DNA of 64,000 nt from Micromonospora sp. WMMD812 (GCF_027497215.1 NZ_CP114904.1:5227001-5291000); one strand, 5' to 3'. Positions 1 through 8,676 are shown, numbered from the stretch's first letter. The notes: generated by a model from the sequence alone, not told the origin. Numbers and translations: made by a program.

Positions 1-171
1 GACGACGCGGTCGACGCCACCCGGGCACTGCGCAGCGCGTTGCACGGGTTCGTCGCGCTGGAGGCGTCGGGCGGCTTCGGCCTTCCCCGCGACATAGACC
101 GCTCGTACGACCAGCTGGTCGAGGCGTTGGACACCGCCATCGCGGCCTGGCCCGGGCGAGGTCAGCGATGA
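1..171 (+). CDS. TetR-family regulator, C-terminal fragment
   Basis: Only the last 56 codons are inside the window. The peptide contains the LRSALHGFVALEASGGFGLP stretch and the following DIDRSYDQLVEAL, which resembles the WHG-type C-terminal ligand-binding domain of TetR regulators. The DNA-binding part lies upstream of the window. Its stop (TGA) overlaps the ATG of the next gene by 4 bp, so the two are probably co-transcribed and translationally coupled. The family assignment rests on this short tail, so the ligand and targets cannot be inferred. Confidence 0.7.
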   Translation, partial: DDAVDATRALRSALHGFVALEASGGFGLPRDIDRSYDQLVEALDTAIAAWPGRGQR

Positions 172-506
172 TCCGCGGGTTCGGGTTGCTCCTGGTCTTC
201 CTGCTCGAACTCGCCGTCCTGGTGATCGGCGCGCGGTGGGGCTGGGCGATGGACGCCGGAGTGCCGATCCGGCTGCTCGCCGCCGTCGCCGTGCCGCTGC
301 TGCTCGCCGCGCTCTGGGGTGTCCTCGGCTCGCCGAAGGCCCGGGTGCCCCTGCCCGCCCCCGCCAAGCACGCGTTCCAGGCCGCCTGGTTCGTGCTGGG
401 TGGCGGAATGCTCGCCCTGCTCGGCCGGCCGCTGCTCGGGGTCGCGCTGGTCGCGGTCTGGGCGGTCACCGTCACCCTGTTGCGCCTCGGCGGCCGCCCG
501 GCGTGA
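168..506 (+). CDS. YrdB-like (DUF2568) small membrane protein
   Basis: A 112-residue, very hydrophobic protein with about four membrane segments: LLLVFLLELAVLVIGARWGW near the N terminus, then IRLLAAVAVPLLLAALWGVL, then AAWFVLGGGMLALL and LLGVALVAVWAVTVTLL. The GSPKARVPLP loop between segments 2 and 3 is typical of the DUF2568/YrdB family. Family function is unknown. The ATG overlaps the stop of the upstream TetR-type gene (ATGA), so the regulator may control it. Length and hydropathy fit the whole family, so it appears intact. Confidence 0.75.
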   Translation: MIRGFGLLLVFLLELAVLVIGARWGWAMDAGVPIRLLAAVAVPLLLAALWGVLGSPKARVPLPAPAKHAFQAAWFVLGGGMLALLGRPLLGVALVAVWAVTVTLLRLGGRPA

Positions 507-570
507 CCGGGCGCGGCCGATCGGCGGTGCCGCCCGCGCCGAGGCGGGCGGAGGGCCGTACCCTTCGCCG

Positions 571-1857
571 GTGACCGACGGTCTGGACGAGCCGCGACCG
601 CGCCGGCTCTGGCCGGTGTGGACGGCGCTCGCGGTGGTCGTGCTGCTGCTGACCTGCGGGCTGCCGGCGGTGCTGGTGCTCGGGGTGCTCCGGGAGCGCG
701 GCGACCGGGCGGCGCTGGCGCCGGTCGACGCGGCGGCCGACGACCCGGCGACCCGCGCCGGACGGGACCTCGCCGACCGGATGGCGGCCGAGCTGGACCG
801 GCAGTCCGACGCCCTGCTGGCCGGGGACCGGGCCGGCTTCCTGGCGATCGCCGAGCCGGCCGCGCACGCCGACCTGCGCCGCCGGTTCGCCGCGCTGCGC
901 GCGCTGAAGGTGACCACCTGGCGGGCCGAGGTGACCGAGCTGCCCACCGCGGCCCCGGGCCGGGCCGGCGAGTGGCGGCTGCTGGTCCGGTACCAGTACT
1001 GCTTCGTGGTGCCCGGATGCCGGCCCAGCCCGCTGCTGATCGGCACCCGCTGGCGGGCGACGGCCGACCGCCCTCGCCTGCTCGCCGTCGAGGAGTCCAC
1101 GTCCGCCGAGACCGGCACCCGGCCGTGGGAGGTCAGCGACCTGGTGGTCGCCACCGGCGCCCGGACCGTCGTGGCCACCACCCCGGCGCTGCGCGGCCGG
1201 CTCCCCGGGCTGCTGGCCGACGCCGAGGCGGCGGCGACGGTTGCCGACCGGTACGCGCCGGCCGGCGAGATCCCCGACCGGTACCGGGTCTTCTACGCCG
1301 GACGGGCGGAGTGGGCGCGCTGGTACGGCGGCGGGCGGCCGAAGTGGACCGGCGGCTACGCGGTCACCGTCGGCGGCGGCCACCACGAGGTGGTGCTCAA
1401 CGCCGACGGGCTGACCCCCGCTGGACAGGACGACCTCCTCCGGCACGAGCTGACCCACGCCGCGTCGCTGCCCGACCGGGGCGCTCCGGGCAAGGCCACC
1501 TGGTGGCTCGTGGAGGGGTTGGCCGAGTACGCCGGGGCCGACGGCCAGCCGGTCGACCGGTACGGCGGCCTGGCCGAGGTGCGGCGGCTGGTCCAGGGCG
1601 GCTGGACCGGCCGGTTGGACGGGATCGTTCCCGCCGACGACGCCCCGGCCGACCAGGTCGCGGGCAGCTACGGGCTCGGGTACCTGGCCGTCCGGCACCT
1701 CGTCGACCGGTTCGGCGAGGAGCGGGTGCTCGCCTTCTTCGCGGCCGTCGTGCGCGACCGCATCCCGATCGGCCGGGCCGCCGAGCAGGTCCTCGGTGAG
1801 CCCTGGCCCGCCCTGCACGACGAGTGCGTCGACTACGTCCGCGCCCTGACCTCCTGA
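571..1857 (+). CDS. Membrane-anchored gluzincin-like zinc metalloprotease
   Basis: A 428-residue protein from the GTG at 571; reading further upstream only adds translation antisense-like to the preceding gene. A short charged N terminus is followed by one membrane segment (about residues 15-38), then a soluble domain presumably outside the cell. It carries HELTH at residues 292-296 and, about 20 residues on, WWLVEGLAEYA, the arrangement expected for a gluzincin zinc site (two His plus a downstream Glu). I take it as a peptidase-MA-like enzyme. No substrate can be inferred. The gene is followed by a 131-bp gap and the export operon. Confidence 0.72.
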   Translation: MTDGLDEPRPRRLWPVWTALAVVVLLLTCGLPAVLVLGVLRERGDRAALAPVDAAADDPATRAGRDLADRMAAELDRQSDALLAGDRAGFLAIAEPAAHADLRRRFAALRALKVTTWRAEVTELPTAAPGRAGEWRLLVRYQYCFVVPGCRPSPLLIGTRWRATADRPRLLAVEESTSAETGTRPWEVSDLVVATGARTVVATTPALRGRLPGLLADAEAAATVADRYAPAGEIPDRYRVFYAGRAEWARWYGGGRPKWTGGYAVTVGGGHHEVVLNADGLTPAGQDDLLRHELTHAASLPDRGAPGKATWWLVEGLAEYAGADGQPVDRYGGLAEVRRLVQGGWTGRLDGIVPADDAPADQVAGSYGLGYLAVRHLVDRFGEERVLAFFAAVVRDRIPIGRAAEQVLGEPWPALHDECVDYVRALTS

Positions 1858-1988
1858 GGCACCCTGACCGTCGGACCCGCCGGCCGCGGCGGCCACCCTG
1901 CTGGCCGCCGCGAGCACCCTGCTGGCCGCCACGGGCACCCCGTGGTGCGCCCGCCGCCGTATCGTCCCGCGTCGACACCGGTCGTAGC

Positions 1989-3383
1989 ATGGGCCCCGTG
2001 CGCCGCACCGACCCGCCGCGGCTGCGCGCAGCCACGCGGCCCCGCCTGCTCACCGCCCTGCTCGCCGTGGTCGTCCTCACCGGCACGACGGCGGCCTCGT
2101 GCGGCGACGAGGAGTCCCCGTTCGCGCTGGCCGCGGCCGGCCGGTCCGCCGTCACCGAGGTGATCGACGCGCCCGCCACGGTGACCGCCCGGGCGGCGGC
2201 CACCCTCACCGCCCCCGCCGACGGCACCCTCGCCAGCCTGCGCGTCCAGCCCGGCCAGCGGGTCCGCGCGGGTCAGGTGCTGGCCGTGGTCAGCTCCCCG
2301 CCCGCCCAGGACCGGCTCCGGCAGGCCCGGGAGGCGTTGGCCGCCGCGAAGCGGGCCGGGCGCGGCGTCGGCGTCGGCGAGCTGGGCGGCAGCCGGCGCG
2401 GCACCGACCGGGCCGCCACCGAGGCGTTCGACGCGGCCCGGACAGCCGCCGAGAAGGTCGGCGACCCGCGACTGCGGGAGGCCCTGCTGCGCCAGGTCGA
2501 GGCCGCGCAGCGGCAGTACGCCGACGCCGCGCGCGCCGCGGACCAGGCGGTCCGGGCGGTGCGGCAGGGCATCAGCGGCCTCAACTCCGCGGTCTCCGCG
2601 CTCTCCGCCGCACAGCGGCTCCAGGCCCAGCAGGCGTACGACCTGGCGAAGGCGACGGTCGACGCGCTCACCCTGCGCGCCCCGATCGGCGGGGTGGTGC
2701 AGCCCGGCGGAACGGGCGGCGGGGGCGTGTCCGCCGACGCCCTGGCCGGCCTGCTCGGTGCCGGCGGCGCTCCGGTCGGGCTGGACCCCGGCGCGCTCGC
2801 GCCCGCGCCGACCGGGCCACCAGCCGGAGTGGACGGCGCCATTCCGGTGGGCGGGCGGGTCACCGCCGGCACAGCGGTGCTGACCGTGGTGGACACCGGC
2901 GAGCTGGGTCTGCTCGCCGAGGTGGACGAGACCGACGTGCTACTGGTCCGGCCCGGGCTCACCGCCGGCGTCGAGCTGGACGCGGTGACCGGCGCGACGT
3001 ACGACGCCACGGTGCGGTCGGTGGACGTCCTGCCGACCACCTCGGCGCGCGGCGGAGTGTCGTACCGGGTGCGGCTGGCCCTCGGTGCGGGTCGGCTCGG
3101 CGAGGGCGAGCCGGCCCCGACGCCCCGCCCCGGCATGAACGCGGTGATCCACCTCCGGGTACGCGAGGCCGCGGACGCGGTGACCGTACCGGCCTCGGCG
3201 GTCTTCTCGGCCGATGGTCGGGACGCGGTCTGGGTGGTGCGCGACGGCCGCGCGGACCGGGCGGCGGTGACCGTGGGCGTGCAGGGGCCGGATCTGGTGC
3301 AGATCCTCAGCGGGGTGCAGGCCGGGGACCGGATCGTGGTGCGCGGCGCCGACCAGGTCCGCGAGGGCCAGGAAGTCCGGTGA
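1989..3383 (+). CDS. MacA/HlyD-like efflux adaptor (lipoprotein-like)
   Basis: A 464-residue protein. The N terminus has a positively charged stretch, a hydrophobic segment and TTAASC at residue 38, resembling a lipoprotein signal, although the -3 position is not ideal. A biotinyl-lipoyl-like hairpin half (APADGTLASLRVQPGQRVRA) follows, then a short helical hairpin rich in Ala/Arg/Gln, the second lipoyl half (LTLRAPIGGVVQPGG) and a beta-barrel region ending in VREGQEVR. This is the order of RND/MacA-type membrane fusion proteins, which in Gram-positives link a MacB-type permease to the outside. The ATPase gene starts on its stop codon (GTGA), so all three genes form one operon. Confidence 0.85.
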   Translation: MGPVRRTDPPRLRAATRPRLLTALLAVVVLTGTTAASCGDEESPFALAAAGRSAVTEVIDAPATVTARAAATLTAPADGTLASLRVQPGQRVRAGQVLAVVSSPPAQDRLRQAREALAAAKRAGRGVGVGELGGSRRGTDRAATEAFDAARTAAEKVGDPRLREALLRQVEAAQRQYADAARAADQAVRAVRQGISGLNSAVSALSAAQRLQAQQAYDLAKATVDALTLRAPIGGVVQPGGTGGGGVSADALAGLLGAGGAPVGLDPGALAPAPTGPPAGVDGAIPVGGRVTAGTAVLTVVDTGELGLLAEVDETDVLLVRPGLTAGVELDAVTGATYDATVRSVDVLPTTSARGGVSYRVRLALGAGRLGEGEPAPTPRPGMNAVIHLRVREAADAVTVPASAVFSADGRDAVWVVRDGRADRAAVTVGVQGPDLVQILSGVQAGDRIVVRGADQVREGQEVR

Positions 3384-4423
3384 GCCCGGGTGGCGGGCCG
3401 GTGGACCGCGCCGGCCGGGGCGATGGCGCGGCGACCGGTGACGGCGCGGCGCCGGCGATCGAGGCGGTCGACGTGTCCCGGACGTACCAGCTGGGCGGCG
3501 TCTCGGTCCCCGCGCTGCGCGGGGTGTCGCTCACCGTCGCGCCCGGCGACTACGTGGCGTTGGTCGGGCCGTCGGGCTCCGGCAAGTCCACCTTGATGCA
3601 CCTGCTCGGCGGACTGGACCGGCCGTCCGGCGGCCGGCTGGTGATCGGCGGCCGGGACGTCGGGGCCCTCTCCGCCCCGGAGTTGGCGACCCTGCGCAAC
3701 CGGACCATCGGCTTCGTCTTCCAGGCGTTCCACCTGCTGCCCCGGACCTCCGCGGTGGACAACGTGGCGCTGCCGCTGGTGTACCGGGGCGTCGGTGCGC
3801 GGCAGCGGCGGCAGCGGGCGGCGGCGATGCTCGGCCGGGTCGGGCTCGGGCACCGGCTGGGCCATCGGCCCAACCAGCTCTCCGGCGGTGAGCAGCAGCG
3901 GGTCGCCATCGCCCGGGCCCTGGTCACCGACCCGGCCGTGCTGCTCGCCGACGAGCCGACCGGCAACCTGGACAGCGTGACCGGCGCGGCGGTGCTGGAG
4001 CTGTTGGAGGAGCTGAACGTCGAGTCCGGCGTGGCGCTGGTGATGGTCACCCACGACCAGGAGGTGGCGGCCCGGGCGCACCGGCGGATCACCCTGCGCG
4101 ACGGCGTGGTGGTCGCCGACGGTGGACGCTCCGCGCCTCATGATCCACCGCTGTCCGGGCCCTCCGACGTACCTGAGACACTGGTCCCCGCTCCCAGCGC
4201 GGAGCCCCGGTTCGCGTCCGGACGCGAACCGGGGTGCCCGCCCGGTGGCTCCGGTGGCGCCGCCGGAGCCACCGGGCGCCTTCCGCGCCCGGACGAGCGG
4301 GGTGCCGGCGACGCCGAGCCGACTTTCGGGCCGGCGGGCCGGGACGCGGTTGCCACCGAGCCGACTTTCGGGGCGGCGGGCCGGGACGCGGGTGCCACCG
4401 ACCCGGACGGGTCCGGTCGGTGA
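3380..4423 (+). CDS. MacB/LolD-type ABC transporter ATPase with extended tail
   Basis: A 347-residue ATPase from the GTG overlapping the adaptor stop. Walker A is GPSGSGKST (residues 63-71), the signature is LSGGEQQRVAIARAL (about 167-181), Walker B is VLLADEPTGNLDS, and the H-loop is in VTHDQEV. It powers the permease encoded next. Such ATPases normally end near residue 230-250. Here about 100 extra residues rich in Gly/Pro/Ala follow, encoded by DNA with two long inverted repeats and a duplicated 42-bp unit, before the stop overlaps the permease GTG. The tail looks like intergenic DNA kept in frame; its function is unknown. Confidence 0.9.
   Translation: MSPGGGPVDRAGRGDGAATGDGAAPAIEAVDVSRTYQLGGVSVPALRGVSLTVAPGDYVALVGPSGSGKSTLMHLLGGLDRPSGGRLVIGGRDVGALSAPELATLRNRTIGFVFQAFHLLPRTSAVDNVALPLVYRGVGARQRRQRAAAMLGRVGLGHRLGHRPNQLSGGEQQRVAIARALVTDPAVLLADEPTGNLDSVTGAAVLELLEELNVESGVALVMVTHDQEVAARAHRRITLRDGVVVADGGRSAPHDPPLSGPSDVPETLVPAPSAEPRFASGREPGCPPGGSGGAAGATGRLPRPDERGAGDAEPTFGPAGRDAVATEPTFGAAGRDAGATDPDGSGR
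4205..4234. repeat. Perfect 30-bp palindrome inside the ATPase tail
   Basis: The two 15-bp arms, CCCCGGTTCGCGTCC and its exact complement, meet with no loop, so the 30 bp are a perfect palindrome. It lies in the coding sequence for the low-complexity C-terminal extension of the ATPase. Confidence 0.9.
4239..4278. repeat. 16-bp-arm inverted repeat (hairpin) inside the ATPase tail
   Basis: The left arm (CGCCCGGTGGCTCCGG, 4239-4254) pairs exactly with 4263-4278 across an 8-nt loop. It follows the perfect palindrome directly and could form a stable RNA hairpin between the ATPase core and permease cistrons. There is no T-tract. Confidence 0.85.
4316..4399 (+). repeat. Two tandem copies of a 42-bp unit (14 residues)
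   Basis: The unit begins GAGCCGACTTTCGGG and recurs after exactly 42 bp, giving EPTFGPAGRDAVAT and EPTFGAAGRDAGAT in the ATPase tail. The period is a multiple of three, so the reading frame is maintained. Confidence 0.88.
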
Positions 4424-5604
4424 GGCTCGCCGAGGCCTGGCGGGTGGCGCTGGACGCGCTCCGCGCGAACCGGCTCCGCAGCGCGCTCACCATGCTCGGG
4501 GTGATCATCGGGGTGGCCTCGGTGGTGGTGCTGGTGGCCATCGGGACCGGCACCAAGCAGAAGGTCGAACAGCAGGTCGAAGGGCTCGGGTCGAACCTGC
4601 TGCTGGTGGTCCCGGGCCGGCTGGACGTCGGCTCCGCCCCGGCGGTCTCCCCCCTCACCCTCGCCGACGTGGACGCGGTCTCCCGGGTGGTCGGCGACCC
4701 CGACCGGGTTGCCGTCACGGTCGCGTCCGGCGCCACCGTACGGGCCGGGAACCGCGAGGACTTCAGCACCGTGCAGGGTGTGCTGGAGACGACCCCGCGG
4801 GTGTTCACCCGGGAGCTGGCCCGAGGCCGCTACCTGACCGGGTCCGACGTGGACACCGGCCGCCGGGTGGCGGTGCTCGGCGCGGCGGTGGCCGACGCCC
4901 TCTTCCCCGACCGGGACCCCCTGGGCCAGCAGATCGCGGTGGCCGGGGTGCGGTTCCGGGTGGTCGGCGTCTTCGCGCCGCTGGGCCAGAGCCTCGGCGT
5001 GGACCGCGACGACGAGGTGCACATTCCGGTGACGGCCGCGCAGCGGCTCTACGGCACCCAGCGGGTGGACGGGATCGCGGTGAAGGCCCCGGACCGGGAG
5101 CGGATCGACGAGCTGGGCGACCGGATCGTGGCGGAGTTGGCCGACCGTCATCCGGGCACCGAGTTCAGCGCGGTCACCCAGGAGCAGATCCTCGGCGTGC
5201 TCGGCGACATCCTCGGCGTGCTGACCGGCGTACTGGCGGCGATCGCGGGCATCTCGCTGCTGGTCGGCGGGGTCGGCGTCTCCAACATCATGCTGGTCAG
5301 CGTCCGGGAACGGACCCGGGAGATCGGCCTGCGCAAGGCGGTCGGGGCCCGGCCCCGGGACATCGGCGTGCAGTTCCTGCTGGAGGCGGTGCTGCTCACC
5401 TCGATCGGCGGGCTCACCGGCATGGCCCTGGGCGTGGGCACCGCCCTGCTGGTGGACGCGGTCTCGCCGATCCCGGCGGCGATCACCTGGTGGTCGCTGG
5501 CGCTCGCCTTCGGGGTGTCGGCGGCGGTGGGGATCGTCTTCGGGGTGGTCCCGGCGCAGCGGGCCGGGCGACTCGACCCGGTGGTCGCGCTGCGGGCCGA
5601 GTGA
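4420..5604 (+). CDS. MacB-type ABC transporter permease
   Basis: A 394-residue permease starting at the GTG that overlaps the ATPase stop. The N terminus (EAWRVALDALRANRLRSALT) leads into a first membrane segment (MLGVIIGVASVVVLVAIG). A MacB-type periplasmic-core-like extracellular domain follows (about residues 45-265), then three C-terminal segments with the FtsX motif region (LLVGGVGVSNIMLVSVRERT, EIGLRKAVGA). It ends in LDPVVALRAE, the usual family C terminus. With the adaptor and ATPase it forms a tripartite MacAB-like exporter for a peptide, lipid or antibiotic-like substrate. The substrate is unknown. Confidence 0.92.
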   Translation: MRLAEAWRVALDALRANRLRSALTMLGVIIGVASVVVLVAIGTGTKQKVEQQVEGLGSNLLLVVPGRLDVGSAPAVSPLTLADVDAVSRVVGDPDRVAVTVASGATVRAGNREDFSTVQGVLETTPRVFTRELARGRYLTGSDVDTGRRVAVLGAAVADALFPDRDPLGQQIAVAGVRFRVVGVFAPLGQSLGVDRDDEVHIPVTAAQRLYGTQRVDGIAVKAPDRERIDELGDRIVAELADRHPGTEFSAVTQEQILGVLGDILGVLTGVLAAIAGISLLVGGVGVSNIMLVSVRERTREIGLRKAVGARPRDIGVQFLLEAVLLTSIGGLTGMALGVGTALLVDAVSPIPAAITWWSLALAFGVSAAVGIVFGVVPAQRAGRLDPVVALRAE

Positions 5605-5886
5605 ACCGGCCGGGTGGCCGGATGAGCAAGTTGCGCCGGGGCGGTTGCGCTCCGTGGTGGTCGGATCGGCCGTGCGTTGGTCCTGGCAACCGGACGAACG
5701 GATCGGCAGGGGGGATACCGGCAGCTCAGAACGGGTGAACCGGGCGTCGAATCATGATCAGTTGTACGAAGGGATCGCGCCGGTAACAGCGGCCCCGCTA
5801 CCGTACTGGTAACACGCGCGTCGCCGGCCCGGGTGGGAGCAGCCGTCGGATTGGCACGCGCCGGGCATGGGATGGGTCGGTGAGCC

Positions 5887-6096
5887 ATGGCCGGGTCACA
5901 GTCCGACGGACGGCTGTCGGAGGTCAAGTTCCTGACCGTCGCCGAGGTGGCGACGGTCATGCGGGTGTCGAAGATGACGGTCTACCGTCTGGTGCACAGC
6001 GGTGAGCTCACCGCCGTGCGGGTCGGCCGGTCCTTCCGGGTACCCGAACACGCGGTGCACGAGTATCTCCGGGGCGCCTTTCAGGAGACCGCCTGA
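5887..6096 (+). CDS. Small excisionase/BldC-like HTH DNA-binding protein
   Basis: A 69-residue protein with a winged-helix excisionase fold: EVKFLTVAEVATVMRVSKMTVYRLVHSGELTAVRVGRSFRV, then a short helix VHEYL. It occurs next to the tiny basic ribosomal-type gene and an epimerase gene, the same order as Rv0500A-Rv0500B-galE2 in Mycobacterium tuberculosis. From memory, the Streptomyces gene at this position is a BldD target (bdtA). Together with bldN nearby this suggests a developmental or global regulator rather than a phage excisionase. About 280 bp of upstream DNA precede it, enough for its own promoter. Confidence 0.85.
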   Translation: MAGSQSDGRLSEVKFLTVAEVATVMRVSKMTVYRLVHSGELTAVRVGRSFRVPEHAVHEYLRGAFQETA

Positions 6097-6337
6097 GCCG
6101 CCGGACAGCCGGTCGCGCCCACCGTGAGCGGGCCGGCGAGCGTGTGCCGCCGACGGCATCGACGGGGTCGCGTTGGTCCTGCTGAAGCTCTCCCGCTACC
6201 CTGGACCCCGACCGTGACCGCACCCCGGTGCGCCCTGCCGCCCGAGCTGGTCCGGTCCGTTGTCCGCAAGCGGTCGCCGATGCCACCCGCGTGGCGTCAT
6301 CCGGTCCGCCCCGCACGTTGCATCGAAAGGCTGTCGT

Positions 6338-6439
6338 ATGGGCTCGGTGGTCAAGAAGCGCCGCAAGCGCATGGCTAAGAAGAAGCACCGCAAGCTGCTG
6401 CGCAAGACCCGCGTCCAGCGTCGCCGTCTCGGCAAGTGA
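6338..6439 (+). CDS. 33-residue basic peptide, bS22/AURKAIP1-COX24-type ribosomal protein
   Basis: The ATG at 6338 opens a 33-residue, extremely basic peptide beginning [20 protein letters not shown] and ending RRRLGK. This matches the AURKAIP1/COX24 domain protein found across actinobacteria, the small ribosomal subunit protein called bS22 in mycobacteria. An AAAGG ribosome-binding-like motif lies 7 nt upstream. More than half of the residues are Lys or Arg, so it should bind rRNA. Its place between the HTH gene and the epimerase gene is conserved in mycobacteria, which supports the call despite the short length. Confidence 0.9.
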   Translation: MGSVVKKRRKRMAKKKHRKLLRKTRVQRRRLGK

Positions 6440-6559
6440 CCCACGCCGGGCCCGCGGCCCGGCACCGGCGTCACTCGCCAACCGTCGACCCCCGGAGGCT
6501 CAGGTGATCAGGCCGTGGTTCTCCCGGCTCGATCCCGCCTGCCGGGGGAGGTGTGAGAG

Positions 6560-7633
6560 ATGACCCCCGGTGGCACCCCTGGTGCTCCGGGGGTCGTCGT
6601 CGTGACCGGGGTGGGCCGCTACCTCGGCGCGCACGTGGCCGCCCGGCTGGCGGCCGACCCGCGCATCGAGCGGGTCATCGGCATCGAGCCGCCCGAGTCC
6701 GGCAGCGAGTTCGCGGAGCTGCTCGACGGGGTCGAGCGGATCCGGATCGACCCCGGCTCGCTCGGGGGCCTCCTGGCCGACCTGGACGTCGACGCGGTGG
6801 TGCACGTCGCGCTGGTCACCGCCCCGGACTCGCAGCACGGCGGCCGGTCCGCGATGAAGGACCAGAACGTCATCGGCACCATGCAGCTGCTCGCCGCCTG
6901 CCAGCGCGCACCCCGGCTGCGCAAACTCGTCGTCCGCTCCTCGACCGCGGCGTACGGAGCGTCCTTCCGGGACCCGGCCGTGTTCACCGAGGAGACTGAG
7001 CCGCGCGAGGTGCCGCGGGGCGGGTTCGGGCGCGACATCCTCGACATCGAGGGGTACGTCCGGGGCTTCCGCCGGCGGCGGTCCGACGTGACCGCGACCG
7101 TGCTGCGATTCGCGCCCTTCATCGGCTCGACCGCCGACACGACGTTGACCCGCTACTTCGCCCAGCCGGTGGTGCCGACCGTCTTCGGCCGCGACCCGCG
7201 GCTGCAGTTCCTGCACTTCGACGACGCGCTGGAGGTCCTGTACCGGTCGGTCGTCGAGGACCATCCCGGCACCTACAACGTGGCCGGCCCGGGCGTCCTC
7301 TCGCTCACCCAGGCGATCCGGCGGGCCGGCCGGGTGGCCGTGCCGGTGCTCGAGCCCGGCCTGTCCGGGGCCGCCGCGCTCGCCCGCAACCTCGGGTTCG
7401 GCCGGTACGGCCTCGACCAGGTCGACCTGTTCGTGCACGGCCGGGTCGTCGACACCACCCGTCTGGAGCGCGAGTACGCCTTCACGCCGCGCTCCACCGC
7501 CGCCGCGTTCGACGACTTCATCCGCGCTCACCACGGCAGGGCGGTGGTGAGCCGCGGCCAGCTCGCCGCCGCGGAGCAGCGGGTGCTGGACGGCATCCGG
7601 CAGGTGCGGGCCGCCGTGCGGGAGCGGTCGTGA
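6560..7633 (+). CDS. NAD(P)-dependent SDR epimerase/dehydratase
   Basis: A 357-residue extended short-chain dehydrogenase. The N terminus has the Rossmann motif (VVVTGVGRYLGAHVA, a TGxxxxxG variant) followed by D/E-rich beta strands. A Ser-Thr stretch (VRSSTAAYG) supplies the active-site Ser/Thr and Tyr, although the usual YxxxK is not clear. An excellent ribosome site (GGGGGAGG) precedes the ATG. It corresponds in position to galE2 (Rv0501) in mycobacteria, but sugar specificity is unproven. Its stop overlaps the GTG of the acyltransferase, so they are likely one operon, perhaps in envelope lipid or sugar metabolism. Confidence 0.82.
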   Translation: MTPGGTPGAPGVVVVTGVGRYLGAHVAARLAADPRIERVIGIEPPESGSEFAELLDGVERIRIDPGSLGGLLADLDVDAVVHVALVTAPDSQHGGRSAMKDQNVIGTMQLLAACQRAPRLRKLVVRSSTAAYGASFRDPAVFTEETEPREVPRGGFGRDILDIEGYVRGFRRRRSDVTATVLRFAPFIGSTADTTLTRYFAQPVVPTVFGRDPRLQFLHFDDALEVLYRSVVEDHPGTYNVAGPGVLSLTQAIRRAGRVAVPVLEPGLSGAAALARNLGFGRYGLDQVDLFVHGRVVDTTRLEREYAFTPRSTAAAFDDFIRAHHGRAVVSRGQLAAAEQRVLDGIRQVRAAVRERS

Positions 7634-8670
7634 GCGGGCCGGAGCGGGAGCCCGACGGCGCCGGGGTGGGCGGCCGGTTCGGCGTACCGCAGACCCGGCC
7701 GGACCCGGACGCGGAGCCGGCGCGGCGCAACGGCCACCGACCCACGACCCTGGCCGCCGCGGCGAGCGGCGCGGCGGGGTCGGACGAGCCGACCGGACCG
7801 GACGGGCCGGCGGTGGCCGACCGGCCGGGCGATCCGTGGGACCGGAGGGTCGCCAGCGGGCTGGCCTTCCTGCGCCGACGGCTCTCCGGCGACTACGAGG
7901 TCGACGAGTTCGGGTTCGACCCCGATCTGACCGAGGCCGTCTTCCACCCGCTGCTGCGGCTGCTCTACCGCGACTGGTTCCGCACCGAGGTCACCGGGAT
8001 CGAGCACGTTCCCGCCGACACCGCCGGCCTGGTGGTCGGCAACCATTCCGGCACCGTGGCACTGGACGCGCTGATCCTCTCGGCCGCCCTGCACGACCAG
8101 CACCCCGCGCACCGGTTCCTCCGGCTGCTCGGCGCGGACCTGGTGTTCCGGATGCCGGTCGTCTCCGAGCTGGCCCGCAAGTCGGGCGGCACGGTGGCCT
8201 GCAACCCGGACGCCGAGCGGCTGCTCGGCAGCGGTGAGCTGGTGGGCGTCTTCCCGGAGGGGTTCAAGGGCGTCGGCAAGCTCTACGCCGAGCGCTACAA
8301 GCTGCAACGCTTCGGCCGAGGGGGGTTCGTCTCGGCCGCGCTGCGCACCGGCACCCCGATCGTGCCGGTGGCCATCGTCGGCGGCGAGGAGATCTACCCG
8401 ATGCTCGCCGACATCAAGCCGCTGGCCCGTCTGCTGAAGCTGCCCTACTTCCCGGTCACCCCGACCTTCCCCTGGCTCGGGCCGCTGGGCATGATTCCGC
8501 TGCCGAGCAAGTGGCTGATCGAGTTCTGCCCGCCGATCCCGACCGCGCACCTGACCGACTCCGCCGACGACCCGCTGGTCGTGTTCAACCTCGCCGACCA
8601 GGTGCGGGAGACCATCCAACAGACCCTGCACCGGCTGCTGGAACGGCGGCCGGACCCGTTCGGCCCCTGA
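7630..8670 (+). CDS. Lysophospholipid/glycerol-phosphate acyltransferase-family protein
   Basis: A 346-residue protein starting at the GTG overlapping the epimerase stop. The first 75 residues are low-complexity and Ala/Gly/Pro/Asp-rich. The PlsC-like domain then shows VVGNHSGTVALD, an HX4D-like motif written as NHSGTVALD, with EGFKGVGK as the FPEG-type second motif (VFPEGFKGVGK). It transfers an acyl chain to a glycerolipid at the inner face of the membrane; the acceptor is not known. The mycobacterial equivalent by position is Rv0502. It ends 6 bp before the convergent HAD gene. Confidence 0.85.
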   Translation: MSGPEREPDGAGVGGRFGVPQTRPDPDAEPARRNGHRPTTLAAAASGAAGSDEPTGPDGPAVADRPGDPWDRRVASGLAFLRRRLSGDYEVDEFGFDPDLTEAVFHPLLRLLYRDWFRTEVTGIEHVPADTAGLVVGNHSGTVALDALILSAALHDQHPAHRFLRLLGADLVFRMPVVSELARKSGGTVACNPDAERLLGSGELVGVFPEGFKGVGKLYAERYKLQRFGRGGFVSAALRTGTPIVPVAIVGGEEIYPMLADIKPLARLLKLPYFPVTPTFPWLGPLGMIPLPSKWLIEFCPPIPTAHLTDSADDPLVVFNLADQVRETIQQTLHRLLERRPDPFGP

Positions 8671-8676
8671 GCCGGT

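Noticed and set aside
162..1938. Long open frames on the minus strand over the metalloprotease gene
   Set aside because: They are complements of a gene with GC-biased third positions, show no domains, and lack ribosome sites.
4137..4150. Half-copy of the intergenic palindromic element
   Set aside because: CCTCATGATC occurs alone without its partner arm inside the ATPase tail. A 10-mer can occur by chance, so I do not count it as a fourth copy.
5762..5789. Promoter with TTGTAC and TAACAG before the small HTH gene
   Set aside because: The 16-bp spacing is acceptable but the -10 is poor, and a nearby GTAACAC does not fit the BldD consensus. Too weak to list.
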